Of a DNA stretch of 64,000 nucleotides, positions 26,417 through 34,484 are shown in pieces. Source of the stretch: Limisoma sp963601185 (GTDB taxonomy: Bacteria; Bacteroidota; Bacteroidia; Bacteroidales; Muribaculaceae); assembly GCA_963601185.1 (NCBI GenBank), contig CAVCEE010000001.1, positions 1 through 64,000 on the forward strand. Reading direction: 5' to 3'. The translations under genes were made by a program, and so were the position numbers. Numbering within the stretch: position 1 is the first letter of the stretch; every line of letters starts with the position of its first letter. Under the pieces are notes generated by a model. It did not search any database. It saw only the letters and a program-made list of their open reading frames with translations, and had not been told where the DNA came from.

Positions 26417-27637
26417 TCAGTTCTTTTTCATTAATCTGTCAATCAGTTCTATATATCTTCTTGCCACGGCGGCATACGAGAATCTCTCCTCCACGCTCCG
26501 GTGGAGCAACTCGCGGTCGGCGGTCTGACTTGCCGCCCACCGTATGCCGGCTGCAAGGTCCTTGGCATCGGGATAGGCGGCGAGATAGCCGTTGCGGAGA
26601 TGGTCGATGATGTCTGCCTGTCCGCCGTGGTTGAACGCCACGGCAAGGCAACCTGCCGCTTGGCCTTCGGCAAGGGTCATCCCGAACGTCTCGAAATGCG
26701 ACGACGACACCACCACGTCGCTCGCTGCCATTATCTCAGGCACACGCGAGGGGTCGACTGCGCCAAGCCAGCGGTGAGGCAGACGGATGGCATCGAGGAG
26801 CGAACGGTCGCGGATGTCGCCGAAGAGTTGCAGTTCAATCCCTTGGGCATCACCGCTGTCGGCAATACTGTTGGCGGCTGCGGTGAGCAGGTCGAAGCCT
26901 TTTACGGGGTCGTCGAGGCGTGCCGCACCCATTGTCACCACGGTCTTTGTGGTGTCGCCGGTGCGTTGCCACGAATAGCGTTCCGTGGGCATAGGGTTGT
27001 TGACCACCGTCACCTCTTTGCCCTTGACGAGCGCACTGCGGCGGAAGCAGTCGGCAAGCCATCCGCTCACCGCCACGAAATGGATGCCGGTGCGGTCGTA
27101 GACAGCCTTTTTCCGCCGCCACACACGGTGCGAAAGGTCGGCAGCGTGCGGAAATCGCATAAACGGACACCGACCGCACTCCTGCTCATAGCGGCTGCAT
27201 CCGTAGGCGTGGTGGCAGATGCCGGTGATGCACCACATATCATGCATCGTCCATACCAAGTGCTTGCCCATTGCGCCGAGCCGCTGAATGTCGGCGAGCG
27301 AGAGCATGCCCTGGTTAATCCATCCGAGCATCACCACGTCGGCTTCCTTTATCCACTGGTGCGACAACACGTCCACGCCGTAGCGCGCCGTCGACACCTT
27401 GAAAAGGTCGCGGCGGTTGAGCCCATTGGCGAGGAAGATGCCGAGGCGTTCGCGCAGAAATGCCCAACGCCGCTGCTCCGGCGTGCCGCAGGTGTCGACC
27501 AGCGGGTCGTCGAGCGCGCGGTCCACCACCAGCATCCTTGCGTCCACCCCCTCATCGGCGAGGGCGTGGAGCAGTCGCCAACTGGCTATCGCCGCTCCGC
27601 CGTGGGCATCCGCAGTGTTGAGTATCACCACTTTCAT
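26417..27637 (-). CDS. GT4 family glycosyltransferase
   Basis: A 406-residue glycosyltransferase with GT-B fold. The N-terminal domain starts with M-K-V-V-I-L-N-T-A-D-x-x-G-G-A-A-I-A and the C-terminal nucleotide-sugar domain carries the E-x7-E pattern in F-G-M-T-L-A-E-G-Q-A-A-G and the preceding S-S-H-F-E-T-F-G-M stretch. Four bases overlap with the end of the flippase gene. It probably adds a sugar to an envelope glycan or lipid-linked oligosaccharide that the neighbour translocates. The donor and acceptor cannot be deduced. Confidence 0.93.
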   Translation of the reverse strand: MKVVILNTADAHGGAAIASWRLLHALADEGVDARMLVVDRALDDPLVDTCGTPEQRRWAFLRERLGIFLANGLNRRDLFKVSTARYGVDVLSHQWIKEADVVMLGWINQGMLSLADIQRLGAMGKHLVWTMHDMWCITGICHHAYGCSRYEQECGRCPFMRFPHAADLSHRVWRRKKAVYDRTGIHFVAVSGWLADCFRRSALVKGKEVTVVNNPMPTERYSWQRTGDTTKTVVTMGAARLDDPVKGFDLLTAAANSIADSGDAQGIELQLFGDIRDRSLLDAIRLPHRWLGAVDPSRVPEIMAASDVVVSSSHFETFGMTLAEGQAAGCLAVAFNHGGQADIIDHLRNGYLAAYPDAKDLAAGIRWAASQTADRELLHRSVEERFSYAAVARRYIELIDRLMKKN

Positions 27638-29073
27638 CGCTTCACTCTTTTAAGTATCGCGCCGAGGTCAATATGCTCCTTTTTCAGTATCAACACCACA
27701 AAAGCCACAAGCAGCACGGTATTGACTGCCAGTTGCAGCACGGTGTTGCCCACCTTGAGGTATTCTGCCACGCAGTAGAGCACGGCGGCGGCGATGACGT
27801 ATATCGAAATCGACTTCAAGTCATAGTCTATCGGATTTTTCTTCTGTCCTACCACATAACTCATCACCATTGCCACTCCGTAGCCTGCCACACCGGCCCA
27901 GGCGCACGCCATATAGCCGAAGCGCGGCACAAGGAGGATGTTGATGGCTATCAGCACGGCACATCCCACAAAGGAGAAGAGTGCGCCCCAGAGGGTCTGG
28001 TCAATGAGTTTGTACCAGAACGAGAGGTTGAAGTACACACCCATCAGTATCTCTGCGCCCATCACGATAGGCACTACGCGCAGACCTGCCCAATAGTCTG
28101 GGTTGGGGGCTATGATGTGTTTGAGCACGTCGATGTAGAACACCACGCAGAGGAATGCCAACAGGGTGAACACGATAAAGTATTTCATCGCTTTGGCGTA
28201 GAACTCCTTGCTGTCGCGGTCGCGGCTCTTGCTGAACACAATAGGCTCGTAGGCATAGCGGAACGCCTGGGTGAGCAGTGCCATAATCATAGCAATCTTG
28301 CTCGCTGCGCCGTAGATGCCCAGTTGCATCTTGGCATCGCTGCCAGTGTAGACGTGGCTGAAGATAATCTTGTCTGCCACCTGGTTGAGGATGCCGGCAA
28401 TGCCGAGGATGAGAATCGGGTAACTGTAGTTGAGCATACGCCGAGCCAATGCGTGGTCGAAGCCTCCACCGAGTTTCACCAACGGCAGCATCAGCACCAT
28501 AATGGTGCCGGTGCACACGAGGTTGAAGAGGAAGGCGTAGCCCACATCACTGCCGTGGAGAAACACGTAGTAGACGATGTTGAGGGCAATGTTGAGCACA
28601 ATGAAGAGCAGTTTCAGCGCAACGAAGCGATAAGGCTGCTTGCGGTAGCGCAGATAGGCAAACGGTATGCACTGGAAGGCATCCATCGCCACCACGCCCA
28701 TCATCATACCGATGTACCACGGATGGTCGGCATAGCCCATCGCGCCGGCTATCTGCGGCAGGAAGGCGAAGCCGAGCACGACAAACAGCAGCGACGTGAA
28801 GCCCACCATAAAGAGCGTGGTGGAGTAGACGCGCCGGGGATTCTCGTCCGCCTTGTTGACGTAGCGGAAGAAGGTTGTCTCCATACCGTAGGTGAGTATC
28901 ACCATCAGCAGAGCCACCCACGCATACACCTCTGTCACAACGCCGTAGCCGCCCGACTGGGCAGACATTGCCGTGACGTAGATGGGCACAAGCAGATAGT
29001 TCAGGAAACGCCCTACAATCGAACTGACACCGTAGATTGCGGTGTCCTTCACCAATGATTTCAATCCTGCCAT
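27634..29073 (-). CDS. Polysaccharide biosynthesis flippase (Wzx-like, MOP superfamily)
   Basis: A 479-residue membrane protein with about 12-14 hydrophobic segments, of the oligosaccharide flippase family (MOP superfamily). The opening L-K-S-L-V-K-D-T-A-I-Y-G-V-S-S-I-V-G-R-F-L-N-Y (residues 4-26) is diagnostic of this family in Bacteroidota. It should flip lipid-linked sugars across the inner membrane. The gene overlaps the GT4 gene by four bases and is the first gene of the leftward operon flippase, GT4, radical SAM, LD-carboxypeptidase, and probably MATE. Such a flippase outside a large capsule locus is notable. Confidence 0.93.
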   Translation of the reverse strand: MAGLKSLVKDTAIYGVSSIVGRFLNYLLVPIYVTAMSAQSGGYGVVTEVYAWVALLMVILTYGMETTFFRYVNKADENPRRVYSTTLFMVGFTSLLFVVLGFAFLPQIAGAMGYADHPWYIGMMMGVVAMDAFQCIPFAYLRYRKQPYRFVALKLLFIVLNIALNIVYYVFLHGSDVGYAFLFNLVCTGTIMVLMLPLVKLGGGFDHALARRMLNYSYPILILGIAGILNQVADKIIFSHVYTGSDAKMQLGIYGAASKIAMIMALLTQAFRYAYEPIVFSKSRDRDSKEFYAKAMKYFIVFTLLAFLCVVFYIDVLKHIIAPNPDYWAGLRVVPIVMGAEILMGVYFNLSFWYKLIDQTLWGALFSFVGCAVLIAINILLVPRFGYMACAWAGVAGYGVAMVMSYVVGQKKNPIDYDLKSISIYVIAAAVLYCVAEYLKVGNTVLQLAVNTVLLVAFVVLILKKEHIDLGAILKRVKR

Positions 29074-29107
29074 TTTACACTCTTGCTGTTAGTCGTCGCT
29101 AATATTT

Positions 29108-30286
29108 CTAATAATCTGTACGGGTTGCGCCGTAACTTGCGCGGAGCGGCAGACCCATGTAGCGGTAGTGCTTGGTTACCGAACCATCAGTTTCGTAGGG
29201 GATGTCCTTTGTTCCCTTAATGGTTGTGGCATACACGAAGTTGGCCTCTACGCCATAGCCGAATGTAACCCTCAGCCACAAAGCCGCCTCGGTGTTGTAG
29301 TCCGTCAGCGTGATGCCGTCATAGTAGCCGCCTGCCGGAATGAAGATTTTCTCACCGTCTATGTTGCCGGATATCTCTGTTCCGTAGATTGTCGAGCCGT
29401 CGGGGGCGATGCGTGTGGTCCACGTCTTGTTGTAATAGTCGTCAAACTGGAATGACTCTTGCACACCTTGATAGTCGCGGTAACCCCATATATGGCCCTC
29501 GCCGCCAGAAATGACCATCTCGGCATCGTCTGCCGCCTCAAGACCGAGCACAGACCCTCCGGTGGCACGGTATTTGGTTACCTCCGTGCCGTTGCTCCAC
29601 TTGTAGTTGTCCCAGGTGTACTCGTCCTTAGGGGAGGTTTCACCCCAGGCATAGTAGTCGCCGTGGTCGCCATCGCTACTCGAGCCGAGGTTGTAGCGGT
29701 CAACGGTAAGGGTGAAGGTGGTGTACGACAGGTCGCCAACCCAATCTGGCGTGTCGGGATATTCGTTCCACCGCAGTGTCACCTTGCGACTCAGCGTGCG
29801 CGCATCGCCGATGGTGGCTACACGCACACTGTCGCCGTAGTAAACGTTGTCAAGCACCTTGACGTACGGCCGCCAAGTGTAGGTAACGCCCTTCTCCAGG
29901 CCGTGGACAGCGAAATCGTAGGTCTCGCCTTCCGGACCCATCGACTTGCCGAGGCGCATCTTTCCGTCGCGCGCATAGGTTGGGTTGCCAAACGGGCTAT
30001 AGACCACGCCCACTTCCATCTTGCTTGGGAAGAACGACTTTATGGTTTCATCGACAATCTTAACACTGAAGTTGCCTTTGATTATCGTTGAGTCCGGATC
30101 GCCGGCGCTGTTGAACGTGAAGGCGAACAGTCCGCCCTCCGGCTCGCGGAACGCGATGTCGCCGCCGATGCTGCTGTACTTATCCACTGCGCCCGACTTT
30201 TTCACCAGGTAAACATTTTCTTCAGCACGCATCAGTGGTGCTACCATCGCAACCCCCAATGCCATCAATGCCAATTTCTTGATCAT
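29108..30286 (-). CDS. Secreted protein with a degenerate Fibrobacter-type major paralogous domain
   Basis: A 392-residue exported protein with an N-terminal signal (about 1-21, R-A-E-E after). The middle contains D-Y-Y-A-W-G-E-T-S-P-K and Y-T-W-D-N-Y-K, and later a T-W-T-T-x7-G-S-x-I-Y-G-T-E and I-F-I-P-A-G-G-Y-Y-D-G segment. These are the flanking motifs of the 'Fibrobacter succinogenes major paralogous' type domain common in secreted Bacteroidota proteins, but the usual central D-W-R-M-P-T motif is missing; instead a divergent region I-W-G-Y-R-D-Y-Q-G-V-Q occurs. Two fibronectin-like strands precede it. Function unknown. It lies 12 bases after a DUF4143 ATPase gene and may share its message. 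Confidence 0.75.
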   Translation of the reverse strand: MIKKLALMALGVAMVAPLMRAEENVYLVKKSGAVDKYSSIGGDIAFREPEGGLFAFTFNSAGDPDSTIIKGNFSVKIVDETIKSFFPSKMEVGVVYSPFGNPTYARDGKMRLGKSMGPEGETYDFAVHGLEKGVTYTWRPYVKVLDNVYYGDSVRVATIGDARTLSRKVTLRWNEYPDTPDWVGDLSYTTFTLTVDRYNLGSSSDGDHGDYYAWGETSPKDEYTWDNYKWSNGTEVTKYRATGGSVLGLEAADDAEMVISGGEGHIWGYRDYQGVQESFQFDDYYNKTWTTRIAPDGSTIYGTEISGNIDGEKIFIPAGGYYDGITLTDYNTEAALWLRVTFGYGVEANFVYATTIKGTKDIPYETDGSVTKHYRYMGLPLRASYGATRTDY

Positions 30287-30298
30287 ATCTATTTTCCT

Positions 30299-31420
30299 TT
30301 ACAATAAAAAACTCTCATAATTATCCCTTGTCACCACCCTAAAGCCAACATCGCCATACGCCTTTTCAAAAGACAACGGCAATGCCGCCTTACGGTTCGG
30401 ATTCCATTTCATTTCAACGGCGGACAATTGCCCGTCAATTTCTTCTATATAGTCAATCTCCTGCTTGGTCTTCGACCGCCAGAAATAACTCTTGGCGTAC
30501 GACTTACCGTAACGCAGTTTTTTCAACCGCTCCGACACGATATAGTTTTCAAACAATGCGCCAGTGTCCATCCTACTCTCCACCATCTGGTAGTTGCCTA
30601 TCACCGCGTTGCGTACACCGCAGTCCCAAAAGTAGATTTTGCGCGAGAACTTCAGTTCGTTGCGCAGATTTCGACTGAACGACCCGAGGCGGAACACTAT
30701 ATATGACTGCTCAAGAAGCATAACGTAACTTTCGACTGTCTTCGGGTCAAGACCGCACGTCTGAGCCAACTCGTTGTACGACACCTCCGAGCCCATCTGG
30801 AATGCCAAAGCCTGTAGCAGTTTGACCAACTTGTCACTTTTCTTTATCCGGTCAAACATCAGGATGTCCTTATACAAGTAACTGTCAGCCAATTCTGTCA
30901 TAACCATCCTCTCTTCTCCAACATTGTTTATGACATCGGGATAACTGCCATAAACCAGTCTGTGCGCCAACAGCCGTTTCTCCTCCAGCAGTCCGTGGTG
31001 CTCCACCAGTTCACCAAACGAAAGGGGAAACATCCAATACTCCAGTTTTCTGCCTGTCAGCGGCTCGTTGACCTTGTTGGACAAGTCGAACGACGAACTT
31101 CCGGTGGCTACCACCTGTACGTCTGCAATATTGTCGGTAATCAACTTGATTCCCAATCCGATATTGGCAATCCGCTGTGCCTCGTCGATTACAACTATCC
31201 TTTTCTTTCCGATAATCGTATTGAGCATCGTGGAGGACGCATTCTCAAACATATTCCTCACATCCTGCTCGTCGCCGTTCAGCCACAACACGTCATCACG
31301 CCCTTGGAGCAGGTTTTTCAGCACTGTGGTTTTGCCCACTTGCCTTGCTCCAAAAAGGATGATGGCTTTTCCTTGCCACATCCGCTGCTGTATCGTGCTC
31401 TCTAAAATACGTTTTATCAT
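30299..31420 (-). CDS. AAA ATPase with DUF4143 domain
   Basis: A 373-residue ATPase of the AAA-14/DUF4143 class. Walker A is GARQVGKTT (24-32), Walker B I-V-V-I-D-E-A (about 75-81). The C-terminal DUF4143 region has an atypical nuclease-like strand pattern, K-Q-E-I-D-Y-I-E and A-V-E-M-K-W (about 320-345), resembling the PD-(D/E)xK fold. The family is very abundant in Bacteroidota and its role is not established; antitoxin, DNA-transaction and mobile-element links have been suggested. A -7 box TAATTTTG at 31449-31456 and an inverted repeat cluster at 31489-31532 lie upstream. Confidence 0.92.
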   Translation of the reverse strand: MIKRILESTIQQRMWQGKAIILFGARQVGKTTVLKNLLQGRDDVLWLNGDEQDVRNMFENASSTMLNTIIGKKRIVVIDEAQRIANIGLGIKLITDNIADVQVVATGSSSFDLSNKVNEPLTGRKLEYWMFPLSFGELVEHHGLLEEKRLLAHRLVYGSYPDVINNVGEERMVMTELADSYLYKDILMFDRIKKSDKLVKLLQALAFQMGSEVSYNELAQTCGLDPKTVESYVMLLEQSYIVFRLGSFSRNLRNELKFSRKIYFWDCGVRNAVIGNYQMVESRMDTGALFENYIVSERLKKLRYGKSYAKSYFWRSKTKQEIDYIEEIDGQLSAVEMKWNPNRKAALPLSFEKAYGDVGFRVVTRDNYESFLL

Positions 31421-31448
31421 ACTTGCCTTCTTAGTTTATGACTGGAGG

Positions 31449-31456
31449 CAAAATTA
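31449..31456 (-). promoter_or_regulatory. -7 promoter box of the first DUF4143 ATPase gene
   Basis: TAATTTTG on the minus strand, 28 bases before the ATG at 31420. The inverted/direct repeat at 31489-31532 lies just upstream at about -45 to -90. Confidence 0.55.
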
Positions 31457-31488
31457 CGCCTTTTTCTTCGCTATTCCATAAAAAGCAT

Positions 31489-31532
31489 TACTTTTTTGGA
31501 ATTGATTCCAAAAAAAGACGTACTTTTTTGGA
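31489..31532. repeat. Three-armed inverted and direct repeat upstream of a DUF4143 ATPase
   Basis: The 12-mer TACTTTTTTGGA occurs on the plus strand at 31489-31500 and 31521-31532, with the complementary form TCCAAAAAAAG between them (31507-31517). The first pair forms a palindrome of about 11 bp around a short centre (GGAATTGATTCC). The element lies between the nadB stop and the promoter of the leftward DUF4143 gene, and could be a protein binding site, or a terminator for nadB. Confidence 0.7.
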
Positions 31533-31576
31533 TTACGGGGTCAAAAACGGATTTTTGGCTCTCTGCTCCGAGCAGA

Positions 31577-33154
31577 CTACAGACGACGCTTTTCGGGTGG
31601 ATAGTCGATGCTGTAGTGGAGTCCGCGCGACTCGTGGCGTTCCTTTGCCTGACGCATCACGAGATACCCCACGTTGATGAGGTTGCGCAACTCGCAGATG
31701 GCGCGCGATGCCTTGCTCTGCTTGAACAGCCGCTCGGTCTCTTCGTAGAGGATGTCGAGGCGGTTCCAAGCGCGGTCGAGGCGCAGGTTGGAGCGCACGA
31801 TGCCGACGTAGGTGCTCATAATCTGGTTCACCTCCTTCATGCTCTGCGTGATGAGCACCATCTCCTCGTTGTGGGTAGTGCCCTCGTCGTTCCATTCCGG
31901 CACGTCGTCGCGCAGCGAGTAGTGCCCGATGTTGGCGATTGCGTGCTTGGCTGCCGCGTCGGCATAGACCACAGCCTCAATCAGCGAGTTGGATGCCAGA
32001 CGGTTGCCGCCGTGCAGACCGGTGCACGAGCATTCGCCCACGGCGTAGAGGCGGTCGATTGACGAGCGTCCGTCGAGGTCCACCTTGATGCCACCGCAGA
32101 GGTAGTGGGCTGCCGGAGCAACAGGTATATAGTCCTTGGTGATGTCTATGCCGAGGCTGAGGCACTTGGCATAGATGTTTGGGAAATGGTGTTTGGTTTC
32201 TTCCGCATCCTTGTGGGTAACGTCGAGCCACACATGGTCGTCACCGCGCATCTTCATCTCATTGTCGATGGCGCGTGCCACGATGTCGCGCGGCGCGAGC
32301 GACAGGCGTGGGTCGTATTTCTGCATAAACTCCTTGCCGTCGAGGGTGCGGAGCACTGCCCCGTAGCCGCGCATCGCCTCGGTGATGAGAAACGACGGAC
32401 GGTCGCCGGGATGATAGAGTGCCGTGGGGTGGAACTGGATGAACTCCATATCCTGAACGGTGCCCTTGGCGCGATACACCATAGCGATGCCGTCGCCGGT
32501 GGCTACCATCGGGTTGGTCGTTGTGGTGTACACCTGTCCGATGCCGCCGGTCGCCATAACAGTCACCTTCGAGAGGAAAGTGTCGACCTTGCCGGTCTCG
32601 GGATTGAGGATATATGCGCCGTAGCAGGTGATGTCGGGTGTGCGGCGCGTAACGATCTTGCCGAGGTGATGCTGGGTGATAATCTCCACGGCGAAATAGT
32701 TTTCGTAGACGTCGATATTAGGGTGGCTCTTGAGAGCGCGCACGAGGCTCTGCTGAATCTCCGCGCCGGTGTTGTCGGCGTGGTGAAGGATGCGGAACTC
32801 CGAGTGTCCGCCCTCGCGGTGGAGGTCAAACTCTCCGTCGTCCTTGCGGTCGAAATCCACGCCCCACTGGAGCAGTTGGCTGATCTGCTCCGGCGCGCCT
32901 TTCACCACCTTTTCCACGGCAGCGCGGTCGCTGAGCCAGTCGCCGGCAATCATAGTGTCTTCAATATGTTTGTCGAAATTGTCGACCCTGAGATTGGTCA
33001 CTGAAGCCACACCGCCCTGGGCGTAGTATGTGTTGGCTTCTTCAATGTCCGACTTGCAGATTAGTGCCACACGGCCTGTCTCTGCTACCTTGAGGGCAAA
33101 ACTCATGCCCGCGATGCCGGAACCGATTACGAGATAGTCATATTTGCGAATCAT
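31577..33154 (-). CDS. nadB: L-aspartate oxidase
   Basis: A 525-residue FAD enzyme that oxidises aspartate to iminoaspartate for NAD synthesis. The N-terminal G-S-G-I-A-G (11-16) binds FAD; E-A-N-T-Y-Y-A-Q-G-G-V-A is the succinate dehydrogenase/aspartate oxidase signature; H-P-T-A-L-Y and the R of G-A-V-L-R are catalytic-region marks. The C-terminal helical domain is complete. No nadA or nadC lies adjacent. A strong promoter, TTTG-19-TAATTTTG, sits at 33180-33210. Confidence 0.97.
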   Translation of the reverse strand: MIRKYDYLVIGSGIAGMSFALKVAETGRVALICKSDIEEANTYYAQGGVASVTNLRVDNFDKHIEDTMIAGDWLSDRAAVEKVVKGAPEQISQLLQWGVDFDRKDDGEFDLHREGGHSEFRILHHADNTGAEIQQSLVRALKSHPNIDVYENYFAVEIITQHHLGKIVTRRTPDITCYGAYILNPETGKVDTFLSKVTVMATGGIGQVYTTTTNPMVATGDGIAMVYRAKGTVQDMEFIQFHPTALYHPGDRPSFLITEAMRGYGAVLRTLDGKEFMQKYDPRLSLAPRDIVARAIDNEMKMRGDDHVWLDVTHKDAEETKHHFPNIYAKCLSLGIDITKDYIPVAPAAHYLCGGIKVDLDGRSSIDRLYAVGECSCTGLHGGNRLASNSLIEAVVYADAAAKHAIANIGHYSLRDDVPEWNDEGTTHNEEMVLITQSMKEVNQIMSTYVGIVRSNLRLDRAWNRLDILYEETERLFKQSKASRAICELRNLINVGYLVMRQAKERHESRGLHYSIDYPPEKRRL

Positions 33155-33179
33155 GACAATTTAGAATTTTCTTGAAATG

Positions 33180-33210
33180 CAAAATTACTGAAAACCCGAC
33201 ACAATGCAAA
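33180..33210 (-). promoter_or_regulatory. Promoter of nadB, close to full consensus
   Basis: On the minus strand TTTG (33210-33207), 19 bases, TAATTTTG (33187-33180): both elements of the Bacteroidota housekeeping promoter. Leader about 20 bases. Confidence 0.7.
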
Positions 33211-33221
33211 ATCCGAGGGGT

Positions 33222-34466
33222 CTATTCCACTGCGGCAAGCACCTCACCCACGGTGGCGGCGGTGAGCATACGGTTGAGCACCACTCCGTAGCGGCGGGCA
33301 AATGTGGCTATAAACTCATCCGAATAGCGGCTGCGCTGCCACAGGAACATCAGTTTGGGCTTGCCGTCCCTAATCATAAAATGCACGTTGAGCGGCTTCG
33401 GCTCGTAGTGGTTGGTGAAGGGGAAGCGCACCGGCTCAAGTTTCTGACCGGCACACGTCCACGTCATTATGCTGCCCTGGTAGATAAATTCCATATAATC
33501 AATAAAATCCTTGCCCATACGGCGCATTGCTTCAAGGTTGGCGTAGGTGCACTTGCGGGGTGTCATCACCGCCTCTTTTGCCCGTGCGAGATAGTCGGCC
33601 ACGGTGGTGTCGTCGTCAAACGGCACGGTCATAACAAGATAGCGCGAAAGCATACCGAGGGTGCGCTCCATCTCCTTGAGCGGACGGCTGATGAAGGTGC
33701 AGACCGTGGCGGCGTTGCGGTTGCCAGTGTACCACGCTAGCAGCAGGTTGCACGCGGCGGCGGTCACCACGCTCTGGGCGTAGCCGGTGGCGGTGCGTAT
33801 CTGTGAGAAATCTACGTCAACTTCAACATACCGTATATCGAGGTCATATTTGTCGATGTTCAGATCGCCTTTCGGGAACACCCCTTCGGCGTTCGCCCAC
33901 AGGTTCCGAAGGCACGCCACGGCTTCCTTACCTCTGTCGCTCTGCAAGTATTCTTGCTCGTAGCGCGTGATGTCGCACACATTCCAGCCCTCTGGCGGAA
34001 GCGGCTCGCTGTTGTAGACTTTCGTAACGTCGTCAAGAATTGCCATCATCGACACGGCATCGACGATGATGTGGTGGATGTCGATAATTAGATACACTCC
34101 CGACGGAGCGTGGATAAGGCGGAGTTTGGCAAGCGGCGCATTGTAGAGTTGACGCGGCCCCATGATTGTGGCGCATAGATGATCAAACTCCTCGTCGGTC
34201 ATCTCCTCGATTTCCACCGTTGCGTGGTAGTCAGGGTCGATACGCTGGAGCGTTTCGCCCTTGTCGTTTTTGTAGAATCGCACCGACGTTGCTCCGTGAT
34301 TGTTGAGTGCCGCCTCCATTGCTTCGCGCAGGCGCGGCAAGTCCACAGGTTCGGGGAAACGGAACATCTGCACTGGGTTTCCCATCATGCCGTCAGAAGC
34401 CTCGTAGTCCTGGTGGAATTTCAGTTCGCCTGCCGACAGCGGTATGTCGTTATATTGTCTATTCAT
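33222..34466 (-). CDS. Stand-alone condensation-domain protein (NRPS C-domain/PapA-like acyltransferase fold)
   Basis: A 414-residue protein consisting of a single condensation-type domain. The catalytic H-H-x-x-x-D motif is present at 131-136 (H-H-I-I-V-D, followed by Ala in place of the usual Gly), and the bridging region R-P-L-K-E-M-E-R-T-L-G-M-L-S-R-Y matches the second conserved block. C-domains form amides or esters between two carrier- or acceptor-bound groups; single-domain members (PapA-like) acylate alcohols or lipids. No carrier protein, adenylation or thioesterase gene is nearby. The ATG at 34466 is preferred over a TTG six bases upstream. It follows the GT2/GH3-like gene by 18 bases, so the two probably act on one molecule. 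Confidence 0.85.
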   Translation of the reverse strand: MNRQYNDIPLSAGELKFHQDYEASDGMMGNPVQMFRFPEPVDLPRLREAMEAALNNHGATSVRFYKNDKGETLQRIDPDYHATVEIEEMTDEEFDHLCATIMGPRQLYNAPLAKLRLIHAPSGVYLIIDIHHIIVDAVSMMAILDDVTKVYNSEPLPPEGWNVCDITRYEQEYLQSDRGKEAVACLRNLWANAEGVFPKGDLNIDKYDLDIRYVEVDVDFSQIRTATGYAQSVVTAAACNLLLAWYTGNRNAATVCTFISRPLKEMERTLGMLSRYLVMTVPFDDDTTVADYLARAKEAVMTPRKCTYANLEAMRRMGKDFIDYMEFIYQGSIMTWTCAGQKLEPVRFPFTNHYEPKPLNVHFMIRDGKPKLMFLWQRSRYSDEFIATFARRYGVVLNRMLTAATVGEVLAAVE

Positions 34467-34484
34467 TATCAACTACTTAATTGA

